Source: Euryodendron excelsum (taxonomy: Eukaryota > Streptophyta > Magnoliopsida > Ericales > Pentaphylacaceae). From it: a DNA stretch of 64,000 bases. Location of the stretch: the NCBI GenBank assembly GCA_033060915.1, contig CM065377.1, forward strand, positions 36,673,683-36,737,682, read 5' to 3'. The translations under genes were made by a program, and so were the position numbers. Shown here in pieces: positions 1-13,226 of the stretch. Below the pieces are notes generated by a model. It made no database searches. It was given only the letters and a program-made list of their open reading frames with translations, and had not been told where the DNA came from. Every line of letters starts with the position of its first letter. Within the stretch, counting starts at the first letter, position 1.

Positions 1-378
1 GCTCAACCTACGGTGGCCGGAGATGGCCGTTTTTGCGCAGAAAATCTCGGCTGCATGGCAGAACCCTAGGGTTCCAAACCTGCAACTGAGTTTTTGGGCC
101 TCTTCCCATGTTTTTTTGGAAAAGTGTCCTTCATAAAAGTTGTTCGGAACGTTCAGATGAATAGGACCCAACTGGCCTCGTTGGATTTGGTGGCTGGTGG
201 CTGGAGTTAGGGTCTGCCGAAACTTTTTTGGCAAAAATTCATTCCAGGAGGTGGGCAGTGCTTGTGAAGAGGTTCTGGGTCTCTTTGGGACACCCATAGG
301 TGACCTTAAGAAGCTTAATGACCGTTGCAATAGCCCTCCAGCTCCTGTCTTCTCTGCCACGACCAAACAAACCCGAGA

Positions 379-434
<56 letters not shown>

Positions 435-1302
435 GGTTTCTTTGTTTTTCAGCCATGGTTTCCATTCTTTTTCGCTAGGTTTAGGTTGTGGGAGGTAGAG
501 GGAGGTGGGTTCTTACCTTAGAATGTAGTTTGAGAAGCCCTTCCTAAAATTTTCTTTTTCTTCCTTTGAATTCTTTCAGTTTTCCTTTTTTTTTTATTTC
601 TCTGGCCAACCTTATAATTTGTATAAGTTGTTCGAACCATCTACAACAATTGAAAGTCACTCATGACAAGTGTGCAAGGCCAGGTGTTCGTGTGCATGAA
701 GTGCAAGGTGTATGGCCTAATTTCCGATGCAATAAAACTTAAGTCGGTTTGATAAATTGATTTCTTTGGATTGATTGTAATTTGTTTTGGTTTAATACAA
801 TATGTTAATTAGATAGCTTGATGATATGTCAGTTGGCATATAAGTGGTGCCATTCTCTTTGCATGTTTTATGTCACAAGTTAGTGGACTCTTGGTTTATA
901 ATTAAAGCGATGAAACCTTGAACCGGTTCGTCCATGCTTGTTAATGCATGGTTATAAGACTTAGGCTGGTTCAATAGTAAGGTTTTGGAATAGTTCACAT
1001 AGGGTTTTAATAATATTGTAAGATATATTCAATAAAAGAGTGAACTGGCGAAGTACGGGTGTATGACCAGTTAAACCGATGCTTGCCTATGTGGGCCGGT
1101 TTGGTTAGAGTTTTGGACTGGTGTGTCTAATAGGCCGACATTCATTTCTGCGATCTAAGGAAGAATTAAATAAGTGAGGACGATTGTGTTTTAGCGAGAA
1201 ATTTTATGATGGGGCCTGTCCTTGTTTATCGGAAACAAAAATACGAAACTCTAACCTGTTTAATAGTGATGTAATGTAGTCAAGAAAGTTTAGGGTGTTA
1301 CA
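1..1302. mobile_element. Right end of an LTR element inserted into a giant LTR
   Basis: The stretch ends in GGGTGTTACA, a typical LTR terminus, and the minus-strand giant LTR resumes at 1303 in the middle of alignable sequence. I infer that an LTR retroelement or solo LTR inserted there, with its left end outside the window. The expected 5-bp target duplication would be AATAC (1303-1307), which cannot be checked. No coding sequence is recognisable. The terminus is of the same kind (...TTACA) as those of the elements at 37886-46798 and 58645-60935. Orientation is unknown because TG...CA ends are symmetrical. Confidence 0.45.
382..431. repeat. (TC)n microsatellite
   Basis: An uninterrupted TC dinucleotide run of about 50 bases. 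It lies in non-coding LTR-like DNA. Confidence 0.95.
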
Positions 1303-3593
1303 AATACTACCTTGTCTTCAACACATCTTCATGCTTCTTTGCAGGTCTTGACTTGGGTTTGGAAGACCTTCAATGGAGCTTGAGTGGGTTGGAGTTAGCT
1401 TAAATCTTGCTTTGAAGGCTTGGAGGATGGAGTGTATAGGCTAGAGAGGGGTTGAATCTAGCTTGGATGCTTTGAGGGTGAAGTGTATAGGATTTTTTGG
1501 AGTTTTAGGGTGATTTTAGCAAGGCTTCGCCACTGTTTTCAGCTCTGGAATATGCAGGGGGTGGCCTACTATTTATAAGCAAAAAAAGTTGATCTAGCGC
1601 AAGTGCTACATGCACCTAACAAAAATTTGGCTAGGCTCATGTAATACATGCACCTGCACTGAGCCACTAATTGAGTGCCACGTGACACTCTTTAGACTAC
1701 CCCAACTTAGGCAGCAAGGCAAGTTTTGTCCGATCTGATTATTTTTAGGCGCATGTAGCACACACTCTGTTGTCGAGAACTTTTATGCTGACTTTGCCTC
1801 AAAATTTAGGTAATTTGAGAAAGAGCCAGGAAAATCGTTCACGCTCACAATGTTCCCCCGATATTTCTCACGAACTGGGAGCCCTCAGGGAGCTTCAAAG
1901 GATTTCTGATGATGAAGATATGTCATTGGAAAGCATGCATAAAAATAAGCTTTTCAAAGCTCTATGAGACACTCCCAGTGTTGTTGAAAGTGGTAGTTTT
2001 TGCGCCACATGATCATCGCCTCCGGGAAGCGACCTCCTCAATCGAACCATACTAATGGGAGGTCCTCCAGACAAACTTTAGGAAATTCTCTAATTTACAC
2101 ATTTCTCAAATCGTTTGATGGTGCCTTTTAATCAGAGAATTGAAGAAAAAGTCAATCCTAGTGAAACGTCTGTAAGACGCTCGAAGGGTTTCAAAGTGGC
2201 AACTATCGGGCCACATGATCAGATGCTTCAGGAAGTGATCTTTCCAAGTGAGCCGTATCGATGGAAATACCTATTGAAAGGCTTTCTGGAATTCCCTAAT
2301 TTATGCCTTTCTCAAGTCATTTGATGGTGCGCTTTAATTAGAGAATCGAAAAAAAGACAACCCTAGTCGAGAGTCTGTAAGACGCTCTAGAAGCCTTTGT
2401 TGATTTAGAGGTGTTTCAGGTCAAGGGACTCGCTTAGAAATGTATGTGGATGATCAGCGAGGTATCCCAATAAATACCGGTTTGGTATCTAGAGCCGATG
2501 TGATTTAGGAAGTGCTCGGGCCACTAGGAACAAAACGGTCATTTTGACCAGAACTTGCCTAACGAGGCCAGAATGGACTCAAGTGGCATATTGAACATAC
2601 CTAACTATCAAAAGACAGTTTGAGAAGATGGCCTTACTGTCTCGAGGGATTGGTAATTTCTCGAAGGACATGCTAAAGCACTCGGAGGCAAAATGGTCAT
2701 TTTAACTAGGGTTGATCGGAATTGAACCAGAGTTGGTTTGACTGGCATCTTAAACATGCCGGACTGTCAAAGGATAATCAAGGAGGATGGACTTACTACC
2801 TTGAGGAGTTAGTACTTTCTCAAAGATGTGTCAGGTTAGATGGACTCACAATCTCGAGGAGTTTGTACTTTCAGGCAAGACGTGCTAGGTTGGATGGACT
2901 TATTACCTCAAGAAGTTTGTATTTTCTCACAAGATGTGCCAGTGTATCTAAGGGGCAAGTTGGTTATTTTTCACCGAGACGGGCTAGCAGACGTCAGTAC
3001 TGACCTAGGTTTACGATTGTTTCTATCACTCCGACAGTTGTAACGGGTTGGTTTCCAGAGGTCTCTCTTTTCTCCAAAAAACGTGCCATGACCAAAGGGC
3101 GATTTTGGTCTCGTGACACTGATGAAATACCCGTGTCGACTTGGTGAGTATTCTCATCACTCTAACGACTTAAAGGTTTATGAGTGTTTCCATCACTCCA
3201 ATAGTTTAGTGTTAGTTCCGGAGACTGCCTGATCTCAAGAAACTACAAGATTCCAAAGGGCATAGCAGACATTTTACATTGGTAGGCTAGCAGGCCCTAA
3301 AAGTGAACCGTTTAAAGTTTCTGTCACTCTAACGGTGTGATAGTTTGTGATTGTTTCCATCACTCTAACGGTAGTGATTGGTTTCAAAGATCACCCGGTC
3401 TCTAAAAATTATCTTGGAAAGCCTAAGGGCATTTTGGTCTTTGACTTCAATTGGGCCCTATGGGCCCAATTAGCAACCAATTGACTGGACTAGAGTTTGA
3501 AAAGCCATTTCAGGCTTGATGGTGTTATGACGTTTTACTGGAAGATTGATTTAGACTGGAGATTGCCTAGCGAGCAAAAATGAAGTGCTTACA
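1303..3593 (-). mobile_element. Giant-LTR family copy, minus strand, truncated
   Basis: Read on the minus strand, this begins at 3593 with TGTAAGCACTTC and follows the solo LTR at 40089-44698 from its first base to roughly its position 42172. Shared landmarks are the CATTTTTGC start, the repeated TCAAAATGACC blocks, the GGAGCG/CGCTCC palindromes (here near 1960, 2165 and 2370, about 205 bp apart), the ATGTAGC/ACATGC pairs and a minus-strand TATA box (GCTTATAAATAG, about 1569-1580). The copy stops at 1303, where another LTR element has inserted, so its 3' half lies outside the window. No coding capacity is seen. Confidence 0.75.
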
Positions 3594-4055
3594 CTAATCA
3601 ATCACACACTAAACTAAATCACATGTATGAACAATAAAACAATCACGCGATGAACACACGATTTTTTCATAGAAACCTAAATCGAAAAAAAAAAAAAGAA
3701 ACCACGTAACCTAGTCCAACCCAATCTCTAAGCACTATGATCAATCTAACAGTTAACAAGGTCAACTTACAAGTGTACCAATTCGACACCCACAAATTTA
3801 AGTTGAATAAAACTTTCTTGTTTCATCATGATTCACTATTCTCCTATGCTTCAACCGCAATGAACACCACATCACGAATCAGTCTTGATGCACCACCAAG
3901 ACAATCTTGTTATTTCTTTGAAGATTTGAAGTTCTTCATCTTGCTAAGGAGAAAGCATGGGCTGCAAGGGTTTCTTTACAATTCAGACTTGGCCTTATAT
4001 AGAACTTGAAAAGCAAAGGCAGCCAAATAAAAAAGTTTCCAAACTCATCTGCCAA

Positions 4056-4305
4056 TGGTCGCTGCGGCGAGACGATAGTGCCAAGGTAGCAAGCCTCTCG
4101 AGAAATATTTACAATTAAAGGCAAATTCTCGCCACGGCAAGATGGTGGCGCCAAAGCAGCGCACCTCTCGAAAAATGTTTGCAAGCTAAACACAAATTCT
4201 CGCTGCAACGAGAAGATAGTGCCAAGGCAGCGCAGGGCACTGGAACTTCCACCAAAAACTAGTTCAATCCTCGCCACGGTGCCAAGTAGCACTAGGTAGC
4301 GAGAA
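4056..4305. repeat. Tandem repeat, about 71-bp unit, 3-4 copies
   Basis: Three units begin near 4058, 4127 and 4198, each with a TCTCGC(C/T)(A/G)C start, a GATAGTGCCAAGG or GGTGGCGCCAAAG block and CCTCTCGA(G/A)AAAT. A partial fourth unit starts near 4268. The DNA is GC-richer than its surroundings. The reading frames that cross it are by-products of the repeat and match no family I recognise. The flanking 3594-4055 stretch shows nothing else. Confidence 0.6.
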
Positions 4306-7300
4306 TTGTTGGAGAAAAAATTTTAGCCTAGAAATTCTTGAGACTTGCACGGGTTGTTGAAATATTACTTAGTATTTGTTTGAACACCCAGTCCTAAGCA
4401 ACTATACAATATCAAATCTTTGAACCTATTACAATAGTTTTTCATCACAAATTGAGACAATAAAAACTAAGATGCTACACACTGAACTATTTTTTTTCTC
4501 TGTGTATGTGTGAAGAGATTGGGGAGCAATTCTCAACTCCATCTTCGATCGTACTCACAAAAAGAAGAGTTTTTGACCAAAATAACACTTTCTCTAAAAA
4601 TAATTTCCTATCTAATACTCTGGAGAAATTAGATCCCATTTTGATACTATTTTTGCTAATTGTGTAGTTGACTTGACACGTTGGCACCTTTTTCTTTTTC
4701 TCTTTTTTTTTAATACTTTAAACCAATAAATTTTCATGAAAGCACAAAATCTCTCAGATCTTCGAAATTTTGATAATAACATTATCAGCAAAGGAAAAAG
4801 GTATCGTGCTGCTCAACACACATAAATATATATATATATATATAAACTAGTTACTGCAAATCATTGATGCGTGTTAAGCAGTTGAGTTTGATATGTATGT
4901 GTTGACTTTTCGAAGCCATCAATTGCCATGAAATTAACTGATTGTACCTGTATTTCATTCTACTAGGTTAACTCTAGTCTCTAGTTAAAGAAGCTTCAAG
5001 TTAATTGGTTGCTCAGCCTACGGAAGTTACTTTGGATGAAGTTTTCTTGAATGTCACTGCAGTCAGAGGATCATCCAGTACTGCTTGCATTTTGCCACTT
5101 TAAGTGCAATTAATGTATTTGATCATTTTCTGTCAATGTATTTCATTTTTTTTCTCTTTTCCTTTTTTTGTTGCTACAAGATGTTCCGCCGTTCGACTGA
5201 TAATCCTTGCCAATGTATTTCATCCTTTTATCTTTCCTTTCTTTTCTCCTTCAACAAATTTTTACTCTCTTAAATGGATACCATTATAAATAACAATACA
5301 CAAATGTCATATTAACTTGTTTGTGCTAATATTTTGCAGATATTTTACACTGTGAACGGTGGAGAGAGGGTGGATTTTTGCTTATCAGATATTAAGTAAT
5401 GCACGCGAGGATTGAGGAAACATACATAAGAGAATTCAAGAAGACAATAGCAATGGGCACTCATATTTAAATTTCTTTTGTTTTAGTTGAGAGAGAGAGA
5501 GATTTAAAAAAAAAAAAAATCAGAGTTGCCAGCTTGTCAAATGTTTTCTAGCATGGCTGGACATGTGGCAAAAAGTTATCGAAATGGGAATTAAATTTTA
5601 TAGAGTGCTAGATTGTGAATTATTTTTGCAAGTATTATTTTTGCCAAAAACTCCTTAAAGAATTGAAAGATCCATTGAATTTTACTCTTTGCACTCGAGC
5701 TTAATTACTCAAAAGTCATACATACTATACAGTTGAGTCCCCATAGTATCGTATACTTAATACTCCAAACATCAATTTATGGACATATTTTTTTATTCGC
5801 CCCCAACTTAATCTACATTTTCAAACCCTACCCCAAAAAGGCCCCAGCAAGCTCTCAAAGAGTATTTCATATTAAAGTCATGCCTATGTACACGAATAAT
5901 GAAAGAATAAGAAGAATAATGATGATTGTTATAACAATGACGAGGATGAAATAATGTGAATTGGATTGAAAAGAAAATTGACGACCAAACATTCCGCTTA
6001 CCTAACCTTTCATGGAGTATAAGACTGATAAATAAACTTTTGATACACGTAATCACCGGCAACATCAATTAAACAGTGTGCGACACTCTTGAGAGTTGAA
6101 TCCATGATGTTTAAATATACAGTTTCCCTTTAGATTCGCCTCCATGTGGCTTGTATGCTCGTTAATTGCCTTTTCGATTTATGGAAGATAGGGAAGAAAA
6201 TTATTGTAGCCCAATCTATTTTTAACATCTCATGTTTCTTAAACATGTTAGCTAATATATAGCATATTTTGCTATATTATTAGGTTTACCCCTAAACTTA
6301 TGTTGTACTTGAAGTTTGAATTTGTTAAGAAAAAAATAAAGTAATTATACTTTATCTTTTTGGAATTTAAACCAACATTAGATGATCCATTATGATAAAG
6401 AAAAAATGGACGTATATATAATCCCCTCATAGTCTAAGTGATGTGCCAAACTAATTGACTGAGGGTGCACTTCACACCCTACGTAGACGTGTGAGATAAT
6501 ATTTTTACCAAAATAGAATTACAAAAAGACATTTTTACCCTTAAAAGTTTTTCCTAATTCTTTTTGAAGTAATTACACTTTACCACCTTTAATTTGAATT
6601 AAAATTAAATGACTCACTTATAATTTAAAAATAAATACATGACTCGTGTGATTTGAATTTATCTATAAAATTGATAAAAAAATATTAAATTTAATAAAAA
6701 TTATATTATACGTGTATTTTTATCATTTTATATCTCCAAATTAAAATATTAAAAAGACGATTTAGCGAAATAATAAAAAAAAAAAACTTAATAGACAAGC
6801 CTTTATTTTGATATAAAAAGGCCAAATTACTTTTTTATTACTTTAATTTAGAAAGATAAAATGATAAAAATACTTTTATAACATAATTTTCGTCTAATCT
6901 AACAATTTTTATTTATTTTACAGATAAGTTCAAAGCATATAATGATAATTTATTTATTTTTAAATTATAAAAAAATTATTTAATTTTAACTCAAATCACA
7001 AGATAAATCGTAATTATCCCCCTCTTCTTTGGAAAAACTGTTCATTGCTTTTACAATTGAAATTACACTGCCATCATTGACCAAAATCATGATGTACGAA
7101 ATCCTACAAGACTGGTTTGATACCTTTTAAGCTAGAGAGGACAAAGGAGTCGGTGGTTGAAATGGGCCTTCGGCGAGGGTTGCTATGGCCATGGATATTG
7201 GAGAAGGAGAATTGGTCCGGCCAAGGTGGGTCTCCACAATCGGAGATGCTGGTGGAGCTGTGAAGGTGGAGGTGGTTGTGGCCTCCATTTTCACAGAGAG

Positions 7301-8245
7301 AGAGAGAGAGAGAGAGATGAGATGAGGCTGGTTCAACATGTAGCTTGGTTCGGTCAGGGCTAATAAGCTTGGACCAAAGGCTGGCTGTGGAGGTGAAAGG
7401 CGGAGAAAGAAAATGGAGATGGTGGCAGAGGGTTCAGCTGGGAGCTTGAAGGCAGTGGCTCGTAGTGAGGGTGAGAGTGGGACGGCTCCGGTTATTCATC
7501 CTTGGTCGTGGGTCTGCAAAAGAGTGTGAGAGATAGGATGATGTGTTCCGAGAAATGTAAATAGGATTACATGGGTGGGGCATTTTTTTCCTTTCATTAC
7601 AACCGTTACTGTCCATCAATTTTGCACATCAGCAAGAGTGATTATGTGTTTATTTTTTTTATCCTAAAAGATTATTTGATTTTTACTTAAACTTCAATGA
7701 AATAAAATATAACTATTTTATTCTTATTTTTTTCAAAAAAACAATTGAAAGGAAAGTAAAATTGTTTATTCATATTTTTTTTTATGAATAACCAAATAAA
7801 AAGATAAATTTTTTTTAAGAAATTACCTATTTATTTTCTTTTAACTTTTTGAACCCAGATAATAAAATAAAATTTTAACTTTACTTTTTTTGTTTTAACA
7901 AACTCAAGATTTAAACCTCGCACTCGTACTGCTTCAATATGAGAAATCAATTTGTGGGGCAAGTATTGAATTTTTTTTCTCTATTCATCCGTCGATAATG
8001 CTTTTCTCTTTTTTCTTTTTTTCTTTCGTTTTTTGGTGAAATGAGCACTGACCGGTAACCAGTAATAAATTTAAGCTTTCACATTCAAAGGGGGCAAAAA
8101 GTGGAAAAAGCTAGCGATTGCCTATTATATCCTCCAGGCTCTATCCCTCTACCAATAAACAAAAAAGAAGTTAATACACTCCCTTTTTTTTTTTTTTTTT
8201 TGAGTCAAAAAGTTCAAAAAGAATATCCAATTAGCTAATACGAAA
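4306..8245. other. AT-rich intergenic DNA, nothing recognised
   Basis: I see no supported gene here. The stretch is dominated by A/T runs, an (AT)n run at about 4827-4844 and a (GA)n run at about 7291-7316. Short open frames (for example 5085-5273 and 7127-7363) are low-complexity and show no domain motif or splice context that I can defend. Confidence 0.6.
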
Positions 8246-8436
8246 GGGTGTTTGGCCAACTGACTTATAAACAATAAGTTATAAGTTATTTTTAAAAAGT
8301 TATCTTATAAAATAATTTTTTTTTAAAAAACTTGATTAAACATAAATTATTTTTTTAAGTTACTTACTTAAATACATTTTAAAAAAATTAGAAATATAAA
8401 TCATAAACTACTAAATAAATTACGTCCAACTACCTT
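8246..8436. mobile_element. Possible degenerate MITE
   Basis: The left part has AAAGGGTGTTTGG followed by TTATAAACAATAAGTTATAAG, a style common at ends of plant hAT- or Harbinger-type miniature elements. The right edge, read in reverse complement, gives AAAGGTAGTTGG followed by AT-rich sequence and partly mirrors the left. No convincing target duplication is visible, so class and exact ends are uncertain. Confidence 0.3.
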
Positions 8437-10530
8437 TAATAACTTCTGTGAGTTCTCAGTTTTTCAGTGTAGAGCCAAAGGACAAAAAAAAAAAAAAAAA
8501 CAATAGAAAAGATGGAAATGGGAGTTGGGTAATTACAGTCCCCACCTCCCCAACATGATCATCGACCGGTTGCCTTTGACAAGTGTCGTGGATGCAATAG
8601 CTGTCCTTCGTATTCAGAAGTTTGATCCGGGTTAGGGTCCCAGCAGCAGCCGTACCATCGTTTCTCACATTTCAACCAATAAATGTGTGTGAATATACGT
8701 ACACAAGAAAAAGAATTGGAAAGTCATATAAGCTGCTATTAGTGTCAAGTGTTTTTTAGTTTTTTTTTTATTTTTTATAACTGAATATTCAGGTGAACTT
8801 GCACGCAAAAAAGAAAAATTGTGTAATTCACTCTTCTTGTACAAATTGAGTAAATATCAAGGCTTTACTTAGAAAATGGCTTGGAGGAGAATTGACTTAT
8901 CAACAAATGAGAAACAAACCCACAACCTAACTATCCAAGCTACCCTCAACATTTTTAAATTTGTGTCCATTGGAAGTGATCACAAAGAGTGTGCCATAAG
9001 CGTGCTAAGGATAGTCATAGGAATAGACAAACTTACTTTTTGTTTTTTTTTTAATATTTTTTATTCCATCTTTTGACCCTTTAGAATTTTTTTCTGCACC
9101 AATCTGGGTTATTCCACTTATAATTCCATTTCCAGCTGGTCTTTTTGCCACCAGCAGTTCAGCATCGGCAAATTTTCTCTAAAAATTATCTGTTGCACCC
9201 CAAAACAACTGACAAATCGATTCTAACTCTCGTACATTTTGTGATTTGTGTAGTTCTTTTGTGGGAGGTAATAAAATTCTATTAGGTCTTATGTTTGTTG
9301 GTGAATTTCACAGACTGAATTATTATTATTATTTTGTATCCTATAATTGTTTCATATAATCATGAATATGACTTTGGGATGTATAACTCACAAGAAGCTA
9401 AGGCTAGTATATATGCGTTGAAGTGTTAATCGGTCATGCATTGGCTAAGAAGCGCCCGTACGTGTAGTCAAGGACTGGCGTAAAAAATCAATTTCAATGA
9501 AGCTTACTGGTTGTCTTTGGCCCCTTGTGGCGGTGAGTTGAGTTCCAGAATGAAAATATTCCAGTAACCCTTGCTACCAATCGCTGCGAGACATGATCCT
9601 TTGCGAGCTCTCGCTTCCTCTTTGACAGTGAAGTTAGCGTTTCTGCTATTCTTAGAAAAGAGTGAGTGTCAGACGTTTATTTGCTTCGTGTATCAATACG
9701 ATCGACACGTTCTTCTAGGCTGCCAATAAAAGTGTTGGGAAAGATTCTAAACCCATAGAACGAACTGTCACATACTGTGGATTAGAGACTCGAAGAAGTT
9801 CAAGACAATGCACTCACTTGTTAAGGGAGCTATATATACGACTGGTTTAAAATTGAAAACAACATATTGTGAAGGCGGCAAGCAAGCAACCGAAAGATGG
9901 AGTAATTGATGTTGGAGTATCTATATTTTCTCATTTCATTCCTATTATCATTGTCTTATATTCCATTTCATTCCCTTGCACTAATCATATTCTTAAAGTG
10001 TTGTCTACAAATCTCTAAAGAATCATGCAACCCATATTATGTTTTAAACTTTTCCACTATGAAATTGGAAATTGTTAAGTATTGTTTGTATCAACTTATT
10101 TATTTAAGTAGTATAACTAAAAAACCTATAAAAATTAGAAAATTAAATTTGATTAAAACTAATATAAAAAACCAGATAAATAAGCGATTGCAGAGACACT
10201 TGGTCCCACAAATCAAACGGCATTGGTCACTGGCCATGTCAAAGGATTCCATGATTGGACCAGTAAAAAAACCCCATTCTCACGGTCTGACCTTTTGTTC
10301 CCACAAGGCTTAACATTTGGTAGGAGTCTTAACAACATCAAAACACCTTCTTGACACATATACATGATACAATTTAAGATGGTTTAATGAAAGTGACTGC
10401 AACATGAAGCAATAAATACTAGTGAGCTAGAACGTCAATTCATCATTTATGTACAGACAAACGGGATTACTCTGTGTGTGTGTGTGACAAATATATGTGA
10501 GTGAATAAATAGTTATGTGCTTTAATAAGA
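8437..10530. other. Intergenic DNA downstream of the trihelix gene
   Basis: No gene or mobile element could be supported. The stretch downstream of the trihelix stop codon on the minus strand (below 10531) probably includes its 3' UTR. A short (TG)n run lies at about 10472-10487. The 135-residue open frame at 9906-10313 is hydrophobic and low-complexity at its start and matches no family I know, so I do not call it. Confidence 0.5.
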
Positions 10531-11891
10531 TCATTTTGGAGTTGTTTGATTTTTGTGTGCGGCCAAAGCAAGGATAGAATTGGCAAGCTTGTTAATGGCA
10601 TCAACTAGGCCATTAATACCTTGCCTAGTGATCTCAGTCTTCGACTCCTCAATCTGTAGCCTTCTTTGGTGCAAACTCAAGAGGTCTCTGTGCCTTCTCT
10701 CTTCTCTCTCTTCACAGGCCTGAATAGCTTCTGCTACGACGGATGCACTTTTGGAGATTGCAGAGCCAACTTCATTGCTACTGCCACTACTAGTACTGGT
10801 TCCCTTTCCTCCCCCCGTTCCTCTTTTCCTCCTCCTCCTCCTCTTTGCTGGTGAGTCCGAATACTCAGAATCTGAGCCATCTATCACACATGATCTCCAA
10901 AACATAAGGCTCAGCACCCAACAATAAATTTATACACAACCACACACATCAAGAAAAATATTGATTCCACTTGACAAGATACGATTTAAACAGTTGAAAT
11001 CCCAAAAATAGATGAGATTCCCATGTCAACAAACCCACAAAAATTGTTAGTGTTAGAAGTGCAAAATGCCTTTAGATAAGAGAGGCAGTGGTTTTAATTG
11101 CGTACAATATTGGCAACAAGAAGCCTTTAGCAAATGTAATGCACAAACAACAACAACAAAAATAGCCAAAGTTCCTTAATGCTGCGCTTCCTTAAGAGAG
11201 AGAGAGAGAGAGAGAGAGTACCTACTCTGGGCAATGGCTGAGAATATTGTGGAAGACTGTGAGGTTGTGCTGCTGCAGCCGGTGGAGGCGGCCGCGGCGG
11301 TGGTATAGGGAGGGGTAACGCTGCTAGTGGAGCTGGGATGGAGGAGTAGTGTTGCAGTGGAGGAGGCAATGAAGAAGGCTGAATCACATTATTACTTGCA
11401 GGTGATCTTTCCACCACATAGCCTGTGTGAACATTGGAACCAGAGCCACCACCACCAACCACCACATTTAGACCTCCTCTCCTCCCCACCACCTCCATCA
11501 ATGCCTCATATATCTGAGGCAACATATTGGAAGGCAAGTTCCTCTCTTTTCTCTCCTGCTTCTCAATCTTCCAATAAGACCCTTCATCTCCTTCTCCTTT
11601 CTCAGCTAATCTCCTCTCATAATCTCTCACTTTCTTGAAGTCTCTCATGAGATTATCCCACTTGTCATTACACTGGTTTTGGCTTCTCAAACACCCATTT
11701 CTCCAACAATAATCTTCAACCCATTTCCATCTTAGCTCTGCAGGTTTGCTCCTCCCTTCACTTCCCCCTATTCTCTTCATTCTTCTCTCATCATCCACCT
11801 TCTTTGCCTCAATAAGAACCATAGTCTCCTCAAGTGTCCAGTTTCCCTTCCTATAGTCCCTCAACACACTGTTTCCACCTTGATTAGCCAT
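10531..11891 (-). CDS. Trihelix (GT-type) transcription factor, two exons
   Basis: A predicted nuclear DNA-binding regulator of about 336-339 residues. Exon 1 runs from the ATG at 11891 to about 11222. Exon 2 runs from about 10880 (or 10871) to the TGA at 10531. The donor is TAG|GTACTC. Either acceptor (GATAG| or GCTCAG|) keeps frame, so the 341-350-bp intron edge is uncertain by three codons. Residues 14-92 form a trihelix Myb-like domain with the spaced tryptophans W18, W57 and W78 and conserved NQCNDKWDNL and YRKGNWTLEE stretches. A proline-rich segment, a basic nuclear-localisation run (AKRRRRRKR) and a charged C-terminal helix (EEREERRHRD...) follow. The upstream ATG context is chosen because frames further 5' lack ATG. 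The family binds GT-type elements. The closest relatives I recall are At1g31310 and At2g35640. The target genes cannot be inferred. Confidence 0.85.
11196..11218. repeat. (GA)n tract just inside the trihelix intron
   Basis: On the gene's strand this is a CT run that begins two to three bases after the 5' splice donor. It may vary in length between individuals and sits where U1 pairing and early intron recognition occur. Confidence 0.85.
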
Positions 11892-13226
11892 CGCCAAACG
11901 CGAGCAACAGACTAACAAGACATGAGAGAGAGGCAATCTAAACTTTAAAAGAAGAGTGAGAAAGGCATGTTAAAGAAAACTGTTCCAATGGGGCTGTCTC
12001 TATTTTTTTTTTCCCCTTCCCTCAGAGGCTTTATCTGATGTGGATGTTCAAACAAGTCAAATATCGCTAAGATTGGAAGCTCAGGTAAATGCCATTAAAG
12101 TGTCTACCTAAACATGGATGAGAGATTCTAGACTTGGGCTGTGATTTTTCAAATTACATGGTTTACCGTTTGGTTTTCCATATGCAGACACCAAGAAGAA
12201 AGAAAAGGTAAGGGCCTATTTTCATCCATCTTTCTCTTATCTTTTTCACTACCTTTTCTGAGCTTTACTTTGATCTGCAATCCCCTTAAAATATTCGAAG
12301 TATGAAGTTCAAATCTAAATCTACTAATTCAAGCCACTACTCCCCACAATGTAATCTAAAACTTGTGTATGAGAGAGAGAGAGAGAGAGAGGATCTTAAG
12401 TGGTAGAAAGCAACCATTATAAGAAAAGGCCAAGCAAATCCATTCAAACTGACAGATCAACAACCCCCAAAAAATTTCACAGGGGAGAGTGAAATATGGT
12501 GTTGCCTGCATTATTAGAGAGACTGAGAGCCTGACTAACAGCAGCTGTACAAGTGCCTAAGCTAAAAATCATCGCACAAGTTCAAATAATTAGTGACCAT
12601 TCAACGGTTAATGATGCAAAGAAAATGAAGAACGGCGTGGTCCTGCTGAACACCAAATACAAGCTCAAACAAGATCAAGGATAGGTATTAAGCATTTGGT
12701 TAGCCTCCTCATCCTAAGTTTCCCCATGCAAATATTATAGAATAATGAGTCCATTTCCCATAAAAAGCCTTAAGCTTAGCATGCCTGGCTCCAAAATTAC
12801 GAGATGAGCCTAAACTTCTGGAATTTGTTGAAGACGAGGACAGATTTGTCCTTTGGAGGAAATATGGATGTCAATTTCGTCTTTTGAATCTGCGGACATT
12901 TCAAGCCTGGTTGCCATGTCATAAGAACTTTTCCGGCCTCTTTTTATCTGCCAGCTAGGACGTTTGGTGGGCCACATAAATTGCAGATTTTCTTTGACTG
13001 TGGGTTTGACCGAAGGGGACAGTCCACTGGAGGGTCACGAAACCCGGCTCTGACGCGTCACTGTCGCTCTTAGTTTTTGGACTCTAGCTTGGTAGTACAA
13101 AAGGCAAGGGCACTATCGTCATCTTGAAATGATATTATATATCAGTATATATATCTGCCATCAAATGGAAGATGACCGTGTGTGGCCCACGTAACTCTTC
13201 TATTTTTTGGACAGACACAAACAGCC
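11892..13226. promoter_or_regulatory. Upstream region of the trihelix gene
   Basis: This is the sequence immediately 5' of the trihelix ATG on the minus strand. The first 50-150 bases are rich in CT on the coding strand (TTGCCTCTCTCTCATG and TTTCTCACTCTTC), which fits a plant pyrimidine-patch core promoter. I see no clear TATA box. A (GA)n run lies at about 12366-12391. No other gene was found in the interval. The promoter label is inference from position. Confidence 0.45.

Noticed and set aside
3936..4292. 118-residue minus-strand frame
   Set aside because: It is produced by the 71-bp tandem repeat and has no family features.
9906..10313. 135-residue plus-strand frame
   Set aside because: Low-complexity hydrophobic and lysine-rich sequence in AT-rich DNA, without splice context or recognisable domain.
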